Assembly (NCBI RefSeq): GCF_964340395.1 | Contig: NC_135552.1 | Location: 8,707,994 to 8,771,993, forward strand | DNA length: 64,000 nt | Direction: 5' to 3' | Source of the DNA: Glandiceps talaboti | Taxonomy: Eukaryota > Hemichordata > Enteropneusta > Spengelidae | Shown: positions 35,101-49,011 of the stretch, one piece after another | How the letters are laid out: each line of letters opens with the position of its first letter | Numbering within the stretch: the first letter of the stretch is position 1 | Program-made: the position numbers and the translations under genes | Notes under the pieces: model-generated | What the model saw: the letters and a program-made list of their open reading frames with translations, nothing else | The model's database searches: none | Told to the model about the DNA's origin: nothing

Positions 35101-38100
35101 ACTGCTATGTTCCAAATGATGAATATAACAGTCACAGCACTATGCTCCAAATGGAACATGCATAGTGCCATGTTCCCAATGGTGATATAACAGTCACAGC
35201 CCTCTGTTCCCAATGGTGTGACATATAGTCACAGCCCCATGTTTCAAATGGTGAACATGACAGTCATGGCACCATGTCTAAAGTGGTGAACTTAACAACA
35301 CCAAAACAACAACCCATGCTTCAAATTATTACAATAAGAGTAGGGTGAAAATCAAGAAATTGTTACATTGAACCTTTGAAGAAGTTCCTCTAGTGAAACT
35401 GATGTGAGCACATTCTTTCAGCTGTACACATATGTATATCTACAACCCCCCGAGTATATGAGACAAAGTGCAATTATGAATATGGAAAACAACAATTGCT
35501 GAAAATGTCATATTTTGTGGTGTGCAAATTTTGTCATGCTCATGTCACTCACTAATCATATGCAATACATAACACACACACATTCATGACAACAAATTTG
35601 ACAATAACAACATGAAACTAACAATTGTACATGGCTAATATCAACACAGTGTACAATATCAGTGCAATATGTGTTCCGTTATAGTTGTTCAATTGATATG
35701 TGTATTTCATGTTTCAATCATTTCACCAAGTAATATATTTTACCTTAAAAAATAAATAACTCAAAAAAAGTATGGTTGAAAAAAAGTTAGACAAGATAGT
35801 ATAATTATGTTTAGGAATTTTCTTTTCAAATAGAAATTAAGGAAAACAAATTTGGTCAGAGCATTGGTTTGTTAGTGCTAACACATTACCATGGCAACCA
35901 GTAGGCACACCTCTAGGTGTTAGTGTGCACACACGTCCCAATCACTTTTGTGACTATGCAAGTGGTTTATTTTGACAGCTTGCATATGCACAAAAATGAG
36001 TGGGCCACTGGCAGAGTTAGTAGAAGAACTAGTAGAGTCAATCAGTAGATCAGCAGACAGCTAGGACACGATTCATCATTACTGTGGTTTGGAGTCAGGT
36101 CATTAGAGGTCAGGAGCTTTACTGGTTGTTAGCCAGGTGTGCAGCTGAGCAGTATTACCAATTGCTCTTAGATAGGAGGAGAGTCACTTTTCATTGGTAT
36201 TTCACCAGGTGTTATTACCAAAATTAAGATGCTGTGCATAGGTTTAAGGCTTTTAAAGGGTTAAAATTACACTGTGCTAGATCTCAGTTTTATATTTTCA
36301 GCAAAACTTAAGACAAAAATGAAAAAAATAATACTCTAATTTAGATTAGTACAAAAAGACAGTGATAAAATATTTTACCATAAAATGTTGACATTTTGAA
36401 ATCAATGTTTTTTTTCCATGTGAGTTACAAACAAGCTCACCTTCTGAATTCCAATAATGCCTTAGGTGATCCTGGTACGCCCATGTCTGGCCATGTGAGA
36501 TAATGGAATTGTGTCACGGTGCGGGTTTCATTGGTCTGCAAGAAAGGAAACAAATGCAATTGATACAGCAGGTGTGAGAGTAAAGGTTAACAACATTCAA
36601 CATCACCTGCCTAACAAATATTGATCAATCAGAGAGAGGATATGTTTTAGATGGTGAAGACAAAATCAAAATCAACTTAAGTCTTCAGGCTGAATGCATC
36701 AAAATGCAATTATGTGGGATGCATGAAATGAAATTAGTTCACGTTTCATAGCATTCATACAGGAATATGTTAGGTCGTATTAAAGTGAAAATGATGTCCT
36801 CAACTGAATCATGATTTTGTAAATTTGTTACTGTATCATAAATACATCATTTTTATAATTCTATTTCCTATCATATGACCTACAAAATAAAATATTAGTT
36901 TCAGCCTGTTCACTGCACTTTTGTGTTACATCATTACAGACAATCGCACAGGTTCAAGAAACGAATTTCGTTCATTTAGGAGGAGGGGATCTGGCATTGA
37001 TGCAATTCCTGAACTTCATTTTCACATTTCAAGCCAAATTTCAAAAACTTTCCCACTTTCAATGGATAACAGGTTCTGTTTTTACTATTGAGATGATGAT
37101 AAGTTTATTAAAATTTACTTCTAATGTCATATACAGTGCTGGGTTGCCAGTAGTATTTGAATGTGTTCGCCATCATGTTTTCACATTGCATCTATTGTAG
37201 TGGTATGACTACACCATGGTTTACATCATATATAAATTCGTCGATGTGGCACTTGTGATTTAGGGGGAGGGAGTTTTGTCCTAAACGAATGAACATTTTA
37301 CTTAGCTGTTGTGCCACATGTCCCTTAGCTCAAGTACCTCCTAGCCCTTGTTGCCAATATGACGATAAGAGTGCAAGGTGGTAAAACAGCTAACAATGTA
37401 ATACAAAAACACCAATAAACAGGCTATGTTGGTTTAAAACTGCTATATTTCGACAATGAAAAATCAAGAAAATATCATTTTCAGGTTAGTTAAATTGTTG
37501 TTATTGCTTTTCTATGAAAATGTTTTCTTGATGGTTTTATACTGAAATTAAAAAAAATCAAAGGAGCCATGACAAAGTTACAGGCTTATTGACAGATACA
37601 AGTTGGCATGATTTAGACTATGGATACACATGTTGTTTATAACTGTATACGTATTCTTTGTTAGTTAATCCGTGTTAATCAAGAAGTGTGCGTCAATGGG
37701 TAACCCAAGCTACAGTATCAGATAGCAGCCATGAAACTCAAAACAGACACCATATACATTAAGATGTGACCTCTTCCTATCCATTCTGATCTTTACACAG
37801 CTGAAAGGTTCCTACATCTACAATGATTTCAGAACCAATTTTTATTTCACATTATCTCTGACAATGATCTGCTTGTTCTGTACTTCAATGAAAACTTATT
37901 GATGCAGACAAGTGTGTTGAACGACATAATTGTCAAGATGAAGGAGTGATAGAAATGAAAATCAAATTTATTTGTTGGAATTCTGAACTATAATGATGGA
38001 TTGTGTTCATTGAATGTAGAAAGCATCTAAGAAATAACGTCTTGTTGTTATTTTGTTCAAGAAAACTCTGGCTTATTATTAGTTCAAATCCCAAAAAAAA

Positions 38101-41100
38101 TTCTGGGGTCACCATACAAATTTTTGAAACAGAGGTCAAAATGTACCATAATTTAGTCATTTTACAATCCAATATGGCCACCAAATACTATGTTAATTCT
38201 ATGGGAAAATAAAAAGATTGTCAATTTCATTGAAAATAAGGTGGTGACACTTAAATTTCTCTTATTATTAGTAATCGTGTTCTTAAAAACATCACCCTAA
38301 GAGTAAAACAAATTTAAGTAATTTGAATGTATATGGCTAAAATTGTGTTTTAATTTTTGAGAAATTTGAAGGTGAAAAAATTGAAGTTGATAGATTTTAG
38401 CTAGAAAGTAACGCATGGTATAAGGTTTCTTTTCTGTGATTAATTGCATTCTGTGGCTCTGCAGGGAAGAAAAAAAACTCCTGGCAAAGTACATTTGCAT
38501 TGCACAAGAAAACGAGAACTACAATAATTGCATTAGGTAGAAATCACGATACAGTATTCAAGAGGTTAGTTAGTAGTTAGATGTATAGAATATGTAATAA
38601 GATACTATAAACAATTGCTTTGATTGTAAAAAAAAATGAAATACAACATGCTATCCTGGCTATGTGACTGTAATACATTGTAAATATATGGTAAAAATTC
38701 TGACCCAAAAAGACATAACTTCTTGAAAATAGGCTTTTATAGACATGATCATAAAAGTTATAAAAGTACTTTATTTGGGGATTCAGGCACAAATCATTTT
38801 AAAGCAACTCTGTTCAGAGATATGTAAAAATGTACACAAGTTGCTGATAAAAAACAAGATTGTAAGATCACGTGGCCATCTTGTGTGACTGCTTGTCTTT
38901 TAAGTATTGGTTTCAAAGTATTTCATTAATGGAAATGCTGTGCAGTCCAGTCTCTTGAAATTGTAGTAAATATTCTGGGGAAAAGTGATATCCAAAATTG
39001 TAACTATGACAACTGATAGACTGGAGGGCTGATGAAACAACTTACAATATTTAGATTTGAAAAAAAGGCACCAGATTGAATTTGAAACATGAAATTCTGT
39101 GATCTGTAAACTTTTGCCATGCTCCTGTCTACTTTAACAATTCTTGTACAAACCATTAAAAGCCTAGATACTCATTACTATTCAATCTGATGCTATAAGA
39201 GAGACTATTTTCATGATTTATGGTGACCTTTTATCCTGCTGTTTTTTGAAACTGCTATCCACCTATCAACACTGGATATAAATGTGGTAATCTTGCCTCA
39301 TATGAAATAAATCACAACACATTTATCTCTCGTTTGTACCCAGAGACAGCCTGAACGTCTAAAATGGCATTTCATGATTGTTCACTTTTGGACATTTATA
39401 GAGAAATATATTTTCAACGACTTTTAGAATTTTATTACTCAAGAACAAGAAAGCAACAAAATTTGTTGTACTATAAGATTTGCACATGCATTGTCAGGCT
39501 TAGCAGACTTTAGCCAGAAATTGGGCTGTGACACTTTTATGTATTTTAGACACAAGATTTTATATATATGATGTATCGTCGTCGTCGTCGCCATCGTCGT
39601 CGTCATCATCGTCGTCACCGTATTGTCACTAACCTGCAAGTTCTTCAAGTAAAAACTTCTGACTAGGTAGTCATCACACCATATATGTTCTGATACAAGA
39701 TGCACTTCATAGATATGGTAGAGTTGACTGCCTTCATCTGGCCAGTAGGGATGACACATAGTCTTACCGTTCTCTGAGTTCTGGGTCAGATTGACTAGAA
39801 CCATACAGCCTTGTTCCCATACCATCTGGACAGGATGCAACAAACAACAAGAAAAAGATTTTAAAACTGAAGTATAAGTGTTGTAAAACAGGGTTTGAAT
39901 TTAGCTCTAGTCTTGAGTTCAGTGTCCACTGAATTTTAATTTCAAATGGCAAAGCGAACAACAAATTGTTTTCAAAGAGTGATAGAATTAAGCCAAATTT
40001 CATTCCAAATTTTGAAAAGTATGCCAATAGATAAAACCAGCTGCAGGAAATTTTAGTAAAGAAATATATATACATGTTGACAAAAATCGAATCTAACATT
40101 GCTAGTGACTTAAACATTGTCCACCATCATGTTCCTATGAACCACCGACACACAACATGAGTCATGTGGTCTGTTATAAGATGGATCACTTTTGCATGGT
40201 ATACACAGGGAACCTTGCACACCCCTGTAACATTCACATACCTAGGACAGGGTTGTGCACATAGCTGTACCAGCTCAGTGGAGCCATAGGGACTGTACGT
40301 ACCAGCTGTGTGTGCACACTATATCCCTGTAACAGCTCTGGCCAACACACTAGGTGTAACATACCTAGATTTGACAACTTGTAACTGGTATGCCAACACC
40401 AATGTAACATGGATGTGAAACATAGCAATGCAGTATAGGTTTTTACAACATCCATGTACAAGTCGAGCTTTTTCCCACAGCCATGTTCCAGCTTTGTTAA
40501 CATAGCTGTGACATATGTATTTCCCACAGCCATGTACCAGTTATGTGAGCAATGCTAGTCAGATATGAACAAAAGGGTTGTTACAGGGTATTATTCCACC
40601 ATAGCTGTTTATGTATGTGCACAACTGTGTGCTTTAGGTATGCAGTATGGTACTAGGATGTGCAAAACAGTCATGGCACAGAGTCTGTATTCCACATCCA
40701 TTCAACAGGCTTATTTTTCACAATCATGTACCAGGGCTGTGGAAAAATATACCCTGTAACAGGGCTGTGAGACACACAGCTGGTACATAGCTTTGCTCAT
40801 CTTCCTAGCACTAGGATGTGGCCACATCCTAGTGCTAGGATGTGCAAGGTTCCCTGTGTAAATAGTAATTATAGACTTAATAGCAGGTGGAAAATTAGTC
40901 ATGTCAAATAAAATGTATGAGATTTACTACATGAAGGTTAAAATACTCTCAGACCGGGGCTTCTTTTGTTAGATTATCAATCTGATAATTGGCAAATATT
41001 GTACTTATAATACAAATACTGTTACAGTACTAATTGTGGTACCTATTTTCAAATTGATCCTGTTTTAATCGTACTAATTGTCTATACATTAGTGAGGATT

Positions 41101-44100
41101 TCTGACTACATGTAATGTCACATCTATGCATCTGAGATCTTTTTTGCTGAAACGTCAGATATGAAGTGTTTAGAATCTGCAGCACTACATATTTAAGAAC
41201 TGAATTCTACCTCTATTTATGATTATGATGTCTGGAAGCACTTTCTGAATCATAAAAGCTACTTCACTGATGTACACAACTTAAAATTTCATTCTGTCAA
41301 GCCTTCAGAGACACTTATCATTAACTATGCAGGTATCAGTTTCAATGGAAAACTCTCTGGGACTCTGCATCAACGAAGATTCTTTATGAGAAATGAGAGT
41401 TTTGGGGTGAATGTTTATTTAGGGTCATACAGGTCAGGGTAATAACACTCCGGTAAGCCTGTCACGGTTTTTGTTACTTTTTTTTTTCAGTTGCGCTAGT
41501 AATCAGATCTTGTTTGCCATTTTGTCAGTGTTTTGTGGCTATGTACATGCTCTCAGGTATCAAGATGAAATTTCAATCAGTTTGTTTAAATTATTCAGTG
41601 GGTTTTTTTCTCGGAAGAAGGCCATGTATGTAAATAATTTAGCGATTGGCATAACAATAAAGCCGTTGTTAATATTACCTGCCAGAAGTCAGCTACAGTA
41701 TTCTGTAGTGGTCCCTGGGTTGCAATGTAAGCCGGTGAACGAGGATCATGATCGGTCTGAAAGAAAGAAAGAATGACAAATTAGCAGTGTAACTATGATT
41801 TATATTTTGTAGTTTTAATTTGTTTCAGGCATTGAGTTTAGTAATACTATTCATTGTCGTTGACATCTGGAAAGCTAATCTGTATCAAAAATCAGGTTTT
41901 TTTTTCTTCTTTTCAAATTGCGTTCATTCATACATAGTCTTAATAAGTGTCTTTGTTGAAACAAGTATATGGTAAATAGATCAACTCCTGCTATGTTTCT
42001 AATAAATCTGACTGGCTCTCAAATGAACATGACAAAATGTGTTTATTTTTCATAGTGATTTCTATCAGACTTTACCCTCTAAAACATAGCGGAAACTGTA
42101 ATTTTATGGATAATTCTCACTTCTGACATTTGAATTGCAATGGTCAGTTCAGTAATAACACATGAGATCAAGGCAAACTGGATCCATGGAAATGTTCATT
42201 GTGTGTGTCAATTTATGTCTTTAGAGGTTGCCCGGTTTTTGAAATTACACATGAACTTGCAAAAAGAAACTGAACATGTTCCTCATTGTTGTCGATACCC
42301 TCAATCAACTTCTGATTACTTCCAAGACTAATCTATAAATTTGTGACTGTTATCAACTATAAGATTCAATATTCATTTAATCTGATACCGTTAGGGAAAG
42401 GCAAATTCCTGGAAATGATTCAATAGGAGACTTTAAAAAGCTGTTATCGTATCTTTCCCATTGCATTACCAGAATAATCAGTAGCCATTTAGAATTAAAA
42501 TGGGTATAGCTTTCAATTCATACAAAGAGTTTTAGAAGAGTCTATTTTCCTTTGTTTCAAATATTCAAATTTCAGTGTGACATTACAATTATCACTTCAA
42601 ATGTTCTGTTAATTATTGTTGGTATCCCTGGTATTATAACACGTGGGCTTGGGGGGGGGGGGGGGGTTGCAGGTAAATATGGTGACAGGTTTAATATTAT
42701 AGCGTACATTTCTATAAACTGTACCATAGTTGTGGTTGGGAACCCAGTATAAAAACTGAACAACTGGGGTAGATTTTGCAAATATACTGTCATATTATTG
42801 ATATTTCACAACAAATGGGAAGTAAACATGAGAAAAAATTCTATTTTCATAATCAGGTATGTTTTCTCAGAAGATTGAAAATGAGGGAACTGAGCAGGGG
42901 AGGAAAAAATGTTTTCCTGTCATTCATTTGAAAACATCTCATCCAAACTATTAAAAAACTGCTGACAAATCTTCTCTTGAGTTATCAATGTGTGATTTGT
43001 GATACTTATGACAATAACACAAATTGTGCAATTTCTTTTTAAAAAAATCATTATATGAAGTTTTGTTGAAGAATTCATTCTAAACATTAATTCAAACACT
43101 GTACACACGTATATGGTTATAAAAAAAATGAGATTCCAAACTTAAGTGAACTCAAAATATGATTATTTCTGTCATAAACACTTACTATTGTGTTGGCGTT
43201 AATGTAGTCAGAGCCAGCTGCATTAGTTGAATCATTCAACACAACACGAGAATGGTCATCTATGGAGAGAAAAAAACCCATCAAAACTGGATTACTTTCA
43301 AATCAAATTTCACAAAGTGGAACATGAACCGAGTGATGGTATGATTTGACAGTATGGACGTAGGAAGAACACAACTGAAAGACTGCGAGTTTGAATTTCA
43401 TGGATTCTGAACATACATATAGTTACAAACGAAAATTCTACTGATGCAGTCGATAATGTTACGACAGCCATTGTATACATAATGTAGTACACCCATGACA
43501 ATACTGACAAGATGTCAGAGAAAACATGGTATTCGTTTTATAAAAAATTGTTGGACTCTTGAATAAGAAATTTTCACTTGTAACCAAAATATTCTCAAAT
43601 TATTACAAAACATATGTTGTATATTTAAATGTTGTTTGTTCAGTTATGTATTGAACAACTAGAAATCATTAACATGCAAATAACTGAACTGAACTTTTGA
43701 AGTAACTACCAAATATCAATACAACCACACACCGAATTACATTGCAAATTGTTTTCTGTAAAAAACTTGTGATAGAATTTTGATATAAATATGCTGGTAT
43801 ATTAATTTAATGGTGTATATATAATTATGTATATCATATATATATTATTACATTGCAGCATAATACAAACTACAATTGGCATATTTATGGCTACATATTC
43901 CTTTGTTAAACTATCATTTGTTTTGTGTATGCAACAGCTAAGATGGCTGTTTTTATTTTTATGATTCTCAAACTAATCAACTCTATGTTTTCTTTGATTC
44001 AAGAAAAAAATGATGCCCTCTATGGTAGGATCTCACTAATGGTAAGGTTTATGACACCACAGATGCATATCTGGGTAAAAATTATTATTATTCATTACTG

Positions 44101-45523
44101 AAATTAATGAATATACAAATTGTTCCTAACATCCTAAAACTTTTATCGTCATTTGTACGGCACAGACTGTTAAAATGTATTATTATAAAGGTTGAAAGCA
44201 TTACAAAAACGTACACATACACACTTACTGTTTTTTTTCTTCTATTTTTAAGCAACTGACCAACCCATTATTTTTTCAATTGTTACTACACTACACACAC
44301 AGTACTAGAGAGTGTAGTATGGTACAAATATTGAAAAAATATATAAAATTTTGACAATTTTGAAAATCATTTTTTTAAGTGTGATGATGAAAATCATTGA
44401 AATAACTAGGTTCACCCATAACATAATACAAAATACATTATTTTCTCCATAGATGAAAAATGGCATACTGATATGTCAACACACTGTATCTTTGCAAAAC
44501 TCATAAACTTATTTCCCATCAAACTATAAGATGAGCGATATCATTTCATACCACTGAAGACACTGTTCTATTTTTCTAAATTATCTAATTTGAGATAACA
44601 AATGCAAATGTTTTACTCTCGTATTGAGAATAATTATGTAAATTCCCTCAGGAAAAGGCTTGAACGATTTATCAGCATGACATATTTTCAGACAGATTTG
44701 AATTTCTATATATCATGACTGGAGGTAAATAGGAAACGTGAATACCTTGTTCTATTGTGTTTAAATGCTATCAATATATACAGTGACTGCTTTATATATA
44801 TGGAAGGTGAAATATGCTGGGACAAAGAAAAATTGAAATTACATGTTGTCGATAAGTTGAAAAATGCTTTGAGGAAAACTGATATTATTTTGTGATGACT
44901 GTAATGAAAACTGCTGAAAATTACATTTGATATACAGAGAGTGTAATTTAGGAGGCGGAGTGATTGAATTAATTAGCAAGCAGTCAGCGAGCCATGCAGC
45001 CAGCTAGCTTGAATTATACAACCACATGGATGGATAGACAGACAGACAGACAGCCCGCCAGCCTGTTGGGTCAGACAGAAAGAAATTAGGAACACAGGCA
45101 GACAGCCAGCTAAACTAGCTAGTCAGAGTTCCTTGTGTGAGCAAGACAGTAAGCCAGCTACTCAACTAGCAGCGTTAGATAACTGGATGGACAGATCTTG
45201 AGACTGCCAGCCAGCCTACTGAGTGAGACAGACAGATAAGCACGCAGACAAACAAACAGTCAGCTACTAAAGCTAGCTAGCAACCTTGAGTGAGAAGGAC
45301 AGCCAGCTAGATAACTAGCTTCAGTTAGAAAACTAGATGAATGGATGGATAGTCAGCCTGAGTTTAGACAGACAAACGGACGGACAGACCAACAAAAGAT
45401 ATTTCTACCTCAAACATGATTTAATACAGTTTGGACAAGATGGTAGACAATTAATAGAAAATACTGAAGGGGAAGGAAAAAAAAGAGAGGACATAATGAG
45501 ACAAATAAGAGATGTAAACAGAG

Positions 45524-45596
<73 letters not shown>

Positions 45597-48500
45597 TGTG
45601 TGTGTGTGCATGATCAAAGTGAAGAGAAACTACTTACAGGGTAGGATGTCAGGGTATCTGTTTTTCTTGGCATTACTGGGATCAGAACCAGAACTGGTAC
45701 TGTTAGGTTCAGCTTCATACTGACATAGTCCTTCCCATTCCTTGGCTAATCTGTCTTTGTTCTTCAGATGGTCTTCCATATACGACTGTAGAAACAATAC
45801 AGTAAACACATCGATTACACATTTATCAAAATATTTCCCTTCATTTTTCAGAAAACGCCAACAAAAATCCTACATGTGTGTAATGGAAAGACAGTGTTTC
45901 TTGTTATGAATTTTCAACGTACTGCAACAACTAAATTCTCAGTTCAATACCTATGACTCACAGTGATCACCTTGATAGCGGAAAGATGTACAAACCCATG
46001 ATTGTTCATTCACAAACAATTTCCCTGCCAAGCTATTTTTAAACTATTCACCGATATCTGATGTGAAATTCTGAAATTCTTGTAGATGTTAGTCCAGCGA
46101 TTTGACAGCCAAATGAGGGACTACAGATTTCAGATTATGTATGAATTCAGGCTGCACTGACAGTATGGATATATGGAATTACTGAACTCATCACCTTCAT
46201 TACCATGTAAAGTACATCTGTCTCCACGCTCACAACACAGCGGGAGGATTATACAGAAATGATGGTAAAATCACATAGTGGTGGTGGAAATGATATCGAT
46301 TTAAAGATTGCTGGCAAATAGCTGATAATTGACCCTAGTATCGTAATGGTGGCAAACAGAATAAGGCTACAATGGGGAACAGCAGGAGGATATGTAAATC
46401 GAGCAAAATTACATGGTAGTGGGAAGTAGGTGCTGAAAAGAATATGGAATTAGTTAGGTTGTATACCACTGATTCAAATATTTAATTCTGGATGTCTCAC
46501 TGACATACGTTTGTTTGTGTAGTGTGCGCGTCTGTGTAGTACATTCTCTGTATGTCTGTCAATCTGCTTCAGGGCATGTGTCTGATCAGTGAAGATTGTC
46601 ATATCAATGTGTATGATTTTCTGCTTGACTGAGTGTGTGTGCGTGTGCATGCAGTGTGTGTGTGAGAGAGAGACAACTGTCTGCCTGTCAATGTTTCTAC
46701 ATCTGCCTGTATGCATGTCCGTTGGTGTCTTCTCAATTTTCTACATCAAAGCTAGGAGCCGCGCCATTCTTTGTAATCCCCAACAAAAGAAGGCCACTTT
46801 GATTTGAAGTCTACTGTTATTGAAAACACAGAATGAAACCATCTCTGATCTCTGAAACATGCAAAACAACCTCTGTGTTTGTCATGAGACAGAAAAATGA
46901 TGGATTCCCTTGATACAGGAATGCCAGTGAGAAAGACTTATAAAGTATCCAGAGAACACGGATATATGTAACGCTGTCGTCTCTACACTCCTTATATTTT
47001 ATGATAGACTGACTCTTACTATTCCATTAACTAATAATATACACTCATCATTTGTCTCGGTCATATTTACATTGTCTATAATGATACTCAATAATTGCAT
47101 TTCAACACATCATCTCAATTGTTCATGGCTTTACTTTTCCAAGTATCATTTTACTACCTGCTTTTCTTCCTTACGCCATTATCATTTTATATACATGTGC
47201 TGTTCACCCCCTTTCCTGACCTTTCCTTTGGTACAACCCTATCAGTTCAAAAATGGTTGGTTCCATTTTACGCAGAAATAAGGGTCAGAACAAAATGTCA
47301 AAACTTATAACCACAAACCATGTGTTAATCTGGTTGTATTCAAGTTTGCATCTCTGATCATTAGTATTAGCTTTGATTGTCATCTACATCAAAAATTCAA
47401 AATCATGATTCATTTTTTTTTCAGTAGACCACAAACAAAATATGATCCTTTCTTGCAACAAAGTGCGTTGTGTGCTTTGTTTCGTGACAATGGCAAGTGG
47501 GTAAAATGCAACTTAATATATCCCCTTGATATGGTATTTTCAAGTTTTCCTGGGAATTAATTTACCACCATGCATTCTATCAAATAATCTCTACTAACAA
47601 AAGAAATATCACTAATATAATGTAGGACTGCATAGTAAACATAAAAGCAACCACTTTTCTCTGAAATTTTACAGGGAGGCTACTTTCTATCTCAAATCTT
47701 TATAATAAATTTTACAACCCATTTTCTCTTCCTTCAAAATCTTCTATAAATCTTAAGTTTACTGTCTGATTGCTATCTGTTCTAGATTTCCTCATACTTG
47801 ACATATATTAAAATGCAATCACAGTCTGAGAGTTCTTTGTGATTTGCAAATCCAGATGAAACTCTTGGGGACGATTTAAATCCCTGTATGTGCGACAATC
47901 AATTACAGAGTTGCGAAAATATCACCACAGATCAACCTACAATTATAGTTCTGTACTGAGACACGATTGCACCAGAATTATCACAAAGACAGTAGGTTTT
48001 TCATGCTGGCCAGGAAAAGGCATTGCCTGTCTCCTCCAGACTTCAAAAGTGTGAAGTATGCTGAAGTCACCTGAATCCAATCACCAAATTTAAATGCATA
48101 TTAGGACATTTTGAAAAATGTATTTTGCTCCTGCTATTTCCCATATTGTCTACTGCTGAGCCTTGAATACACCAAAACAGTTGTATGTCCTTCTAGTTAA
48201 ATTACCCACACAGCGACACTGGACCTAATTAAAAAAAAACCCAAGAATTTCATCTAAAAATTGTCCAAGATAATGGCAATACAGACCCATTAAAAAGATG
48301 AAAAACTGGATTGCGTACGCCATCAGTAACAGTAACCACACACATATGCTGAACAACGATTTATGCTGGCAAACAACCTAACACATGATGTTAGAACTAT
48401 GGACTCCATTCAAGTAATGGAAATAGTAGCAATGTGCATATCTTTTTAATGGGGTTTTGCCTCTAATAACACCAGCAGGGGATCTTGATAGCAACACCTC

Positions 48501-48977
48501 CCACATATTTTTTTTGCATTGTCTGATTAGATCACACTTCAATTAAAAGTTCACAACAATGAAGGACAAAATTAACACTTTATTACGTTCACCTTGGAGG
48601 GGGAGATTTTGACAAGTTGGTTTTAATAGAAACTCATTTACATAGACAATGATCCTCACAGCAGTAAAGATCTGATGATGATGACCACGACGAGGACGAT
48701 GGCTGCAATGGTGATGGTGATGTATAGAGCTAATTTATCCCATGTATAGGATTGATTGATGTAGAAAAAAAAAGTAATCACACAATTTGGCTTGGGGAAT
48801 CATTTCTTTGATATTGAAGAAAAACAAAATTGGCAATGATGGCGATGGTGGTGGCGACAGAAATGATGATCATGTTGACGAAATGAGCTTTATGCATGTG
48901 TAGGATACATGTGGAAAACTACATGATCTGGCTGGGGGAATTATTTCTTTGAAATTGAAACAAAAACAAAATTGGCA

Positions 48978-49011
<34 letters not shown>

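Larger units (their letters stand above)
31372..36440 (-). other. PTPRN intron hosting miR-153 (5.1 kb)
   Basis: It separates the WPD-loop exon from the VVHC exon. It contains miR-153 at 35937-36004, a 35-bp minisatellite (34615-35300), a retrotransposon scrap (33025-33300), a GAAT microsatellite (31801-31831), a ~40-bp minisatellite (31433-31558) and a low-repeat block at about 32180-32720. Confidence 0.85.
39826..41678 (-). other. PTPRN intron (1.9 kb) carrying a TIR element
   Basis: It contains the 655-bp TIR element at 40204-40858; the rest is AT-rich unique sequence. Confidence 0.85.

Noticed and set aside
40565-40759. Short ORFs within 40204-40858 that could be a transposase
   Set aside because: No DDE or HTH motif and frames follow the internal repeats; the element is non-autonomous.
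45337-45723. 128-codon + strand ORF through the GT microsatellite
   Set aside because: Antisense to the KNRY exon of PTPRN, joined to a microsatellite translation.
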